DNA of 10,320 bases from Syntrophorhabdaceae bacterium (GTDB lineage: Bacteria; Desulfobacterota; Syntrophorhabdia; Syntrophorhabdales; Syntrophorhabdaceae): assembly GCA_026416315.1 (NCBI GenBank), contig JAOAFK010000170.1, positions 1 through 10,320 on the forward strand, written 5' to 3'. A program made the position numbers and the translations under genes. Numbering within the stretch: position 1 is the stretch's first letter; each line of letters starts with the position of its first letter. Positions 5,396 through 10,320 of this stretch are shown piece by piece. The notes beneath the pieces were generated by a model that worked only from the letters and a program-made list of their open reading frames with translations, did no database searches and was not told where the DNA came from.

Positions 5396-6559
5396 ATGCA
5401 TAGCTATATATATTTCGATAATCCGGCCACTTCTTGGCCTAAACCAGATTGCATGATAGAGGCCATGATAGCCTTTAATAAAACAGTAGGCGCAAACCCT
5501 GGAAGGTCAGCCCATAGGCTATCCATTGAGGCTGCCCGCATTCTTTTTGATACGAGAGAGGCCATTGCATCCTTAATAGGTGCTGATGACCCTGAGACTA
5601 TTGTATTTACAAGAAATGCCACAGAAGGCTTAAATATCATTCTTCATGGTCTATTAAAATCTGGTGACCATGTGATTACTACAAGCATGGAACACAATTC
5701 TGTTATGCGACCCTTAAGGGCACTGGAAAGAGAAGGCATAGAGCTTACGGTAATACCTTGTTCAAGAGATGGGGAAATTGATCCCGATGACATCTCAAGG
5801 GCAATAAAGAAAAACACGACCCTGATTGTCACAACCCATGCATCAAATGTTACAGGCACTATAATGCCTGTAGATGAGATAATAAAAATAGCTCGCAGAA
5901 ACGGAATTATTTACTGTATTGATGGTGCCCAGACGGTTGGCAGTGTAAAAATAGATGTAAAAAAACAGGATTTGGATATCCTTGTGTTTACAGGGCACAA
6001 ATCCTTATACGGGCCACAGGGCACAGGGGGCTTCTATATAAAAAAAGGCATAGAAAAAAGGATAAAACCTTTAGAGCAGGGCGGCACAGGCAGCCGCTCT
6101 GAATTTGAGGAGCATCCTGATTTTATGCCGGACAGATTTGAATCTGGAACCCCCAATACCATAGGTTTAGCAGGTCTTTGTGCAAGCGTTAAATACATTG
6201 ACAGGATGGGTATTGAAAATATCCGGGAAAAAGAGTTGAAGCTAACAAAACTTTTTTTGGAAGGCATCTCTTCCATGAAAGATATAAGGGTCTTTGGTGT
6301 AGATGACATAAATAGAAGGATTGCCGTTGTATCCTTTAATGTTTTTGGCATGACCCCATCTGATGTGTCTTACATCCTCGATAGAAAGTTTAATATCCTG
6401 TCAAGACCCGGACTTCACTGTGCACCCTCTGCCCACAGGACAATCGGGAGCTTTCCTGAAGGAACCGTTCGATTTGGTTTTGGTATATTCAACACAGAAG
6501 AAGAGATTGGGTTTGCCATAAAGGCTTTAGAAAAAATCACCACAGGCCATAAAAAATAA
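5396..6559 (+). CDS. Cysteine desulfurase family aminotransferase (EF2568-like class V)
   Basis: This 387-residue PLP enzyme is full length for class V aminotransferases. It starts YFDNPATSWPKP, typical of the EF2568-like subgroup (TIGR01977). Visible active-site residues are T76-E77 (NATEGLN, phosphate binding), H100 (MEHNS, stacks on PLP), D176 and Q179 (IDGAQT), the Schiff-base lysine K202 (TGHKSLYGP) and the catalytic cysteine C342 (RPGLHCAP). The reaction is release of S from cysteine (or Se from selenocysteine) as an enzyme persulfide, giving alanine. The start ATG 5396 follows AAGGGG six bases upstream. YedF is encoded 31 bases downstream, which suggests that the persulfide or perselenide is passed to YedF. 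It is unlikely to be the housekeeping IscS or SufS, because no iscU/sufBCD is nearby. Expression probably runs from the 5166 promoter through the structured leader. Confidence 0.9.
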   Translation: MHSYIYFDNPATSWPKPDCMIEAMIAFNKTVGANPGRSAHRLSIEAARILFDTREAIASLIGADDPETIVFTRNATEGLNIILHGLLKSGDHVITTSMEHNSVMRPLRALEREGIELTVIPCSRDGEIDPDDISRAIKKNTTLIVTTHASNVTGTIMPVDEIIKIARRNGIIYCIDGAQTVGSVKIDVKKQDLDILVFTGHKSLYGPQGTGGFYIKKGIEKRIKPLEQGGTGSRSEFEEHPDFMPDRFESGTPNTIGLAGLCASVKYIDRMGIENIREKELKLTKLFLEGISSMKDIRVFGVDDINRRIAVVSFNVFGMTPSDVSYILDRKFNILSRPGLHCAPSAHRTIGSFPEGTVRFGFGIFNTEEEIGFAIKALEKITTGHKK

Positions 6560-6590
6560 TCAAAATGATTTAGAAAGAACAGGAGGACAT

Positions 6591-7205
6591 ATGGAAGGAT
6601 TAATTGATGCAAGGGGGCTTGCATGCCCAGAACCTGTACTCCTTACAAAAAAGGCATTAGAGAAAGAAGATAAGATTACAGTTCTTGTAGATAATACCAA
6701 TGCCTTAGAGAATGTAAAAAGGTTTGCTATAAATTCGGGTTGCTCGGTAAATGTGAAAGAAGAAGCCGGTGTGTTTAGGATTGAGATAATAAAAAGGCAA
6801 GGTATTTCACAAAAAGACCATACCCATGACATTGTTTCCTGTGAAAGGGAAGTCTCTATATCATCAAATGGCCCTGTAGTTGTTGTTCTGTCCTCTGATA
6901 GAATGGGCCTGGGAGATGATGAATTAGGAAGAGTTTTAATGAGGTCCTTCATTCATACCTTAACAGAAATAGATAAAAAACCGGACATTATGATTTTATA
7001 CAATTCAGGGGTAAAGCTTGCCGTTGAAGGCTCAGATGTCTTACACGATTTAAATGCCTTGGAAGGCACTGGCGTAAAGGTCCTTGCATGCGGGACATGT
7101 TTAAACTTTTTTAATTTAAAAGAAAAATTAAAATCGGGCACTATATCCAACATGTACGATATAGCAGAGACGCTATTTCGTGCAAAAAAGATCATAAGGC
7201 CATGA
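6591..7205 (+). CDS. yedF: YedF: TusA-like domain fused to DsrE-like domain
   Basis: This 204-residue protein has an N-terminal TusA/SirA domain (residues ~3-68) with DARGLACPEPV, where C12 in the CPxP motif is the sulfur- or selenium-carrying residue. After a short linker, residues ~95-204 form a DsrE-like domain: VVVLSSDRMGLGDDELG, then ILYNSGVKLA, and the cysteine pair C167/C170 in ACGTCLNFF. This two-domain form is the YedF of selenium metabolism (TIGR03527), found in many genomes beside selD or the EF2568-like desulfurase. The probable role is accepting S or Se from the desulfurase, in the cytoplasm. A strong ribosome binding site, AGGAGG (6581-6586), lies four bases before ATG 6591. No terminator is seen between it and the desulfurase, so they are likely one transcript. 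The gene for SelD is not in the window. Confidence 0.9.
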   Translation: MEGLIDARGLACPEPVLLTKKALEKEDKITVLVDNTNALENVKRFAINSGCSVNVKEEAGVFRIEIIKRQGISQKDHTHDIVSCEREVSISSNGPVVVVLSSDRMGLGDDELGRVLMRSFIHTLTEIDKKPDIMILYNSGVKLAVEGSDVLHDLNALEGTGVKVLACGTCLNFFNLKEKLKSGTISNMYDIAETLFRAKKIIRP

Positions 7206-7288
7206 TTTAATGAGTAGTGTATAATATGTAATGCTTTCCACAGGTTTCTATTGACAACATCCATTCAGTGTGGCAGTTTTTAAAAAAA
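7206..7288 (+). other. Intergenic gap before the sensor kinase, weak promoter hints
   Basis: This 83-base gap holds a perfect TATAAT (7220-7225) with no credible -35 hexamer at 16-18 bases. It also holds a perfect TTGACA (7251-7256) with no -10 hexamer at the right distance. Neither makes a good promoter alone. No terminator hairpin follows the yedF stop. The kinase gene may be read through from yedF or have a promoter that I cannot define. Confidence 0.3.
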
Positions 7289-10200
7289 ATGAAAAAAATC
7301 TTTATTTTGTGTCTTATTGTTGCTTCTCTTCTTTTCTCCATTTCAGGGCCATCTCAGACAACAGATGATTTTCCCAAAAGGATCAAGGTGGTAATTGATG
7401 ATAATTATCCGCCCTATGTATTTCGAGACCACGAAGGTAAACTCATTGGTATTTCAATAGACCTGTGGCAACTCTGGCAGAAAAAGACAGGTATATCTGT
7501 GGATATATACGGAATGGATTGGGGTGAAGCCCTTCGACGCATGAAGGCAGGTGAATTTGATGTCATTGATACGATTTTTTTTACAGAAGAGAGGGCAAAA
7601 ATATACGACTATTCAAAACCCTATGCAAAGATAAATGTATCCATTTTTTTCCATAAAGACATTTCAGGCATTACCGATGCAGATACACTTCGGGGATTTG
7701 TTGTGGCTGTTAAAAAAGGGGATGATGCCATTGATTATTTGAGAGATAGGGGCATTACCACTCTAATGGAGTTCCCCTCATACGAGGCCATCATAAATGC
7801 CATGAAAGAGAAAAAGGTAAATGTTGCAATAATTGATGATCCTCCGGCCCATTATTTTTTAAACAAAAAAGGCATTTTAGAACAGATCCGTCATTCCCAG
7901 CCATTATACACTGGGGAATTCCATCGTGCAGTAAAAAAGGGAAATAAGGCGATCCTTGAGCTTGTAGAAGACGGCTTTTCAAAAATTTCAAAAAAGGAAT
8001 TTCAGGCCATCCACCAAAAGTGGTTCGGCATTGAACACGAGCATTTCTTTCTCCGACCATATCTCCGCCAAATTGCAATAGTTCTTGTTGTTATTATCCT
8101 TATTGTTCTTTTTCTTTTCATATGGAACTACACACTCAGAAAAAAGGTGAGAGAAAGAACTTTTGCATTAGAAAAAGAGATGGCATTGAAAGCTGAAGCA
8201 ATGGATAGACTCAAACAAAGCGAAGAAAGATACCGCTCTATTTTTGAAAACGCTGTAGAGGGCATATTTCAAACGACACCGGAAGGAAAAATTGTTGCCG
8301 CAAATCCTGCCTGGGCGAGGCTTTATGGTTTTGATTCTCCTGAAGATGCATTAAGATCAATATCTAATATCGAACAACTCTATATTAACCCAAAAGATAG
8401 GATGGCATTTAAACATTTGCTCGAGACCAAAAAAGAGGTAAAAAACTTTGAGATGTCACTTAAAAGAAAAGACGGCACATCCATATGGGTTAATATAAAT
8501 GCGAGGGCGGTACGAGATAAAAAAGGTGATGTTATATATTATGAGGGCACTGCCGAAGATATTACAGAAAAAAAGAAAAGGGAAGAGGAAATTATAATTG
8601 AACATATGAGGAACTCAACCCTTTTAAAGCTCTATCAAATGTCAGATGAGCCCTTAGAAAGGATAACGGATTTTGTTTTGGAACAATGTATTATCATTAC
8701 GGGCAGTGAATACGGATTTATAGGATATCTCAATGAAGAAGAAACATTAATGCATGCTTCTCTATGGTCGAAAAAGGCAATGGATGTATGTTCAGTAGAC
8801 GAAAAACTTGTTTTGTTTCCTATAGATAAGGCAGGGCTTTGGGCTGAAACAGTAAGACAGAAAAAACCCATCATCGTTAATGACTATAATGAGCCAAACC
8901 CTTATAAAAAGGGTTTTCCCAAAGGGCATGTTCAAATTGAGCGTTTTCTTGGCATACCTTTATTGGAAAAGGACCGTGTAAGGGTTGTAATTGGCCTTGC
9001 CAACAAAAAAGAGCCATATACAGACTCAGATATTTTACACATATCCTTACTGCTCGAAGGTATGTGGAGTTTTATAAAGAAAAAACAGATGGAAGATGAC
9101 CTCAGGGCAAGCGAGGAGCGCTACAGAACTGTTATAGAATCCTCAAACGATGCTATTGTCATTGTAAAGGATGGCCGCCATGTATTCGTGAACAAACGGT
9201 TTTACGAACTTACAGGTTACTCAGAGGAAGAGGTGATTGGCAACCCTATTGATTTCTGGATCCATCCCGATGATAGAGAAAAGGTATTTTCCATAGCTGT
9301 AAAAAGGCAAGATGGTCAGGATATACCTTCTCGATACGAATTTAGAGGGATCCATAAAGATGGTAGTATCATCCACATTGAGGTCTCTGCATCTAAGATT
9401 GTTTTACATAACGAGACCATGGCCCTTGCTTTCTTAAGGGACGTCACCGACCTCAAACGCACCGAGGCACAGCTCATCCAGTCCCAGAAGATGGAGGCCA
9501 TAGGTAGACTTGCCGGTGGTATTGCCCATGACTTCAACAACATGCTCACCGTGATTTTAGGTCATACCCAGTTAGCCCTACTCACCCTTGATCCATCAAA
9601 TCCCCTCTATCAGAGATTTGTAGACATCCAGAAGGCAGCCCAGCGCTCCGCAGAGCTCACAAAAAACCTCCTTGCCTTTGCAAGAAAACAGACCGTGGTT
9701 CCAAGGGTATTAAACATAAACCACCAGATTGAAGAGATGCTCAAGATGATAGGAAGACTCATAGGAGAGAACATAGAACTTATATGGCTACCAGATCCCC
9801 ATCTATGGAATGTAAAGATAGACCCATCCCAGCTAAACCAGGTGATCATCAACATCATCATAAATGCAAAGGATGCTATAGACCACATAGGCACCATCAC
9901 CATAGAGACAAAAAATGTAATAATCGATGAAACCTACTGCAAGACCCACCTGGGTTTTATCCCCGGTGAATATGCAATGCTTGCCATAAGTGATAACGGT
10001 ATAGGTATGGATAAAGAGACCTTAGAGCACATATTCGAACCCTTCTTTACCACAAAGACCCCGGATAAGGGCTCAGGACTCGGTCTATCCACTGTATATG
10101 GTATAGTAAAGCAGAACAACGGCTTTATAAATGTCTACAGTGAACCAAAAAAAGGCTCTACATTTAAGATCTATCTACCCCGCCATAGAGCCCCTAAAGA

Positions 10201-10320
10201 AGAGACCCCCATAACCGAGACGGATAGCATAATAAGAAGTAAAGGTGAGACCATACTCCTTGTGGAAGATGAAAAAGAGGTATTAGAACTGTGCACATCC
10301 ATGTTGGGTGAGTTGGGTTA
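7289..10320 (+). CDS. Hybrid sensor histidine kinase with periplasmic solute-binding domain (3' partial)
   Basis: The frame is open from ATG 7289 to the window edge, giving 1010 residues. A signal/anchor segment (1-20, MKKIFILCLIVASLLF) is followed by a bacterial solute-binding family 3 domain (~32-250: DNYPPYVF, MKAGEFDVI, TEERAKIYDYSKPYA). R102 could bind a ligand carboxylate. A membrane helix follows (~262-280), then PAS (~311-430), GAF (~445-600) and a second PAS (~608-728). HisKA comes next with phospho-accepting H747 in GIAHDFNN. The ATPase domain has N859 (NAKDA), DNGIGMD (902-908), FEPFFTTK and GSGLGLS (928-934). A receiver domain starts at ILLVEDE (E993, D994), and its phospho-Asp lies beyond the window. 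The protein should sense a small periplasmic molecule, perhaps an amino acid. No ribosome binding site precedes the ATG. In-frame GTG 7268 is an alternative, but the ATG gives the cleaner signal sequence. Confidence 0.9.
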   Translation, partial: MKKIFILCLIVASLLFSISGPSQTTDDFPKRIKVVIDDNYPPYVFRDHEGKLIGISIDLWQLWQKKTGISVDIYGMDWGEALRRMKAGEFDVIDTIFFTEERAKIYDYSKPYAKINVSIFFHKDISGITDADTLRGFVVAVKKGDDAIDYLRDRGITTLMEFPSYEAIINAMKEKKVNVAIIDDPPAHYFLNKKGILEQIRHSQPLYTGEFHRAVKKGNKAILELVEDGFSKISKKEFQAIHQKWFGIEHEHFFLRPYLRQIAIVLVVIILIVLFLFIWNYTLRKKVRERTFALEKEMALKAEAMDRLKQSEERYRSIFENAVEGIFQTTPEGKIVAANPAWARLYGFDSPEDALRSISNIEQLYINPKDRMAFKHLLETKKEVKNFEMSLKRKDGTSIWVNINARAVRDKKGDVIYYEGTAEDITEKKKREEEIIIEHMRNSTLLKLYQMSDEPLERITDFVLEQCIIITGSEYGFIGYLNEEETLMHASLWSKKAMDVCSVDEKLVLFPIDKAGLWAETVRQKKPIIVNDYNEPNPYKKGFPKGHVQIERFLGIPLLEKDRVRVVIGLANKKEPYTDSDILHISLLLEGMWSFIKKKQMEDDLRASEERYRTVIESSNDAIVIVKDGRHVFVNKRFYELTGYSEEEVIGNPIDFWIHPDDREKVFSIAVKRQDGQDIPSRYEFRGIHKDGSIIHIEVSASKIVLHNETMALAFLRDVTDLKRTEAQLIQSQKMEAIGRLAGGIAHDFNNMLTVILGHTQLALLTLDPSNPLYQRFVDIQKAAQRSAELTKNLLAFARKQTVVPRVLNINHQIEEMLKMIGRLIGENIELIWLPDPHLWNVKIDPSQLNQVIINIIINAKDAIDHIGTITIETKNVIIDETYCKTHLGFIPGEYAMLAISDNGIGMDKETLEHIFEPFFTTKTPDKGSGLGLSTVYGIVKQNNGFINVYSEPKKGSTFKIYLPRHRAPKEETPITETDSIIRSKGETILLVEDEKEVLELCTSMLGELG

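Noticed and set aside
5396..7205. An in-frame TGA coding for selenocysteine in the desulfurase or YedF.
   Set aside because: Both active-site positions are ordinary cysteine codons, and both frames end normally at the expected family length.
7220..7256. TATAAT at 7220 and TTGACA at 7251 as a promoter for the kinase gene.
   Set aside because: They are in the wrong order, and neither has a partner hexamer at 16-18 bases.
9316..10119. Several minus-strand open frames opposite the kinase catalytic domains.
   Set aside because: They are Met/Ser/Trp-rich shadows of the strongly conserved plus-strand kinase frame.

Overview
The window suggests an anaerobic bacterium of roughly 40% G+C, most likely one of the Desulfobacterota (former Deltaproteobacteria) or a close ecological relative. 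This is an inference from the gene set: a DUF362 protein with a cysteine-rich tail, an FmdB zinc ribbon, a YedF/cysteine desulfurase pair, and a hybrid histidine kinase of the 'HDFNN' type. No ribosomal or other marker gene fixes the taxonomy. I see no tRNA, rRNA, CRISPR array, insertion sequence or phage gene.

Layout. (1) 1-1425, plus strand: a tightly overlapping run made of the end of an amidohydrolase-2 family TIM-barrel enzyme, a small class I SAM methyltransferase (probably starting at TTG 263) and a YciO-type Sua5/YrdC protein. (2) 1444-3557, minus strand: an FmdB-type zinc ribbon protein with its own promoter, and upstream of it a 560-residue protein with a GNAT-like N-terminus, a DUF362 core and a C-terminal four-cysteine module. 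(3) 3657-5160, plus strand: an ABC-2 type exporter, ATPase then permease, with overlapping genes. (4) 5161-5395: a gene-free stretch with a near-consensus sigma70 promoter, a possible 28-residue leader peptide and several competing RNA stems. (5) 5396-7205: a cysteine desulfurase of the EF2568-like type followed by YedF (TusA domain plus DsrE-like domain). This pair is known from selenium and sulfur trafficking in other bacteria. (6) 7289 to the window end: a very large hybrid sensor kinase (solute-binding domain, membrane helix, PAS, GAF, PAS, HisKA, HATPase, start of a receiver domain), cut off by the window edge.

How the parts work together. The desulfurase should release S or Se from cysteine or selenocysteine as a persulfide or perselenide, and the CPEP cysteine of YedF is a plausible acceptor. 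Their promoter and leader look like a dedicated control region. The ABC pair forms one exporter. The kinase probably senses a small periplasmic ligand, but its output regulator is not in view. No complete new system is evident. The most unusual items are the DUF362 fusion protein, the structured leader of the desulfurase gene, and the composition break inside the kinase gene.
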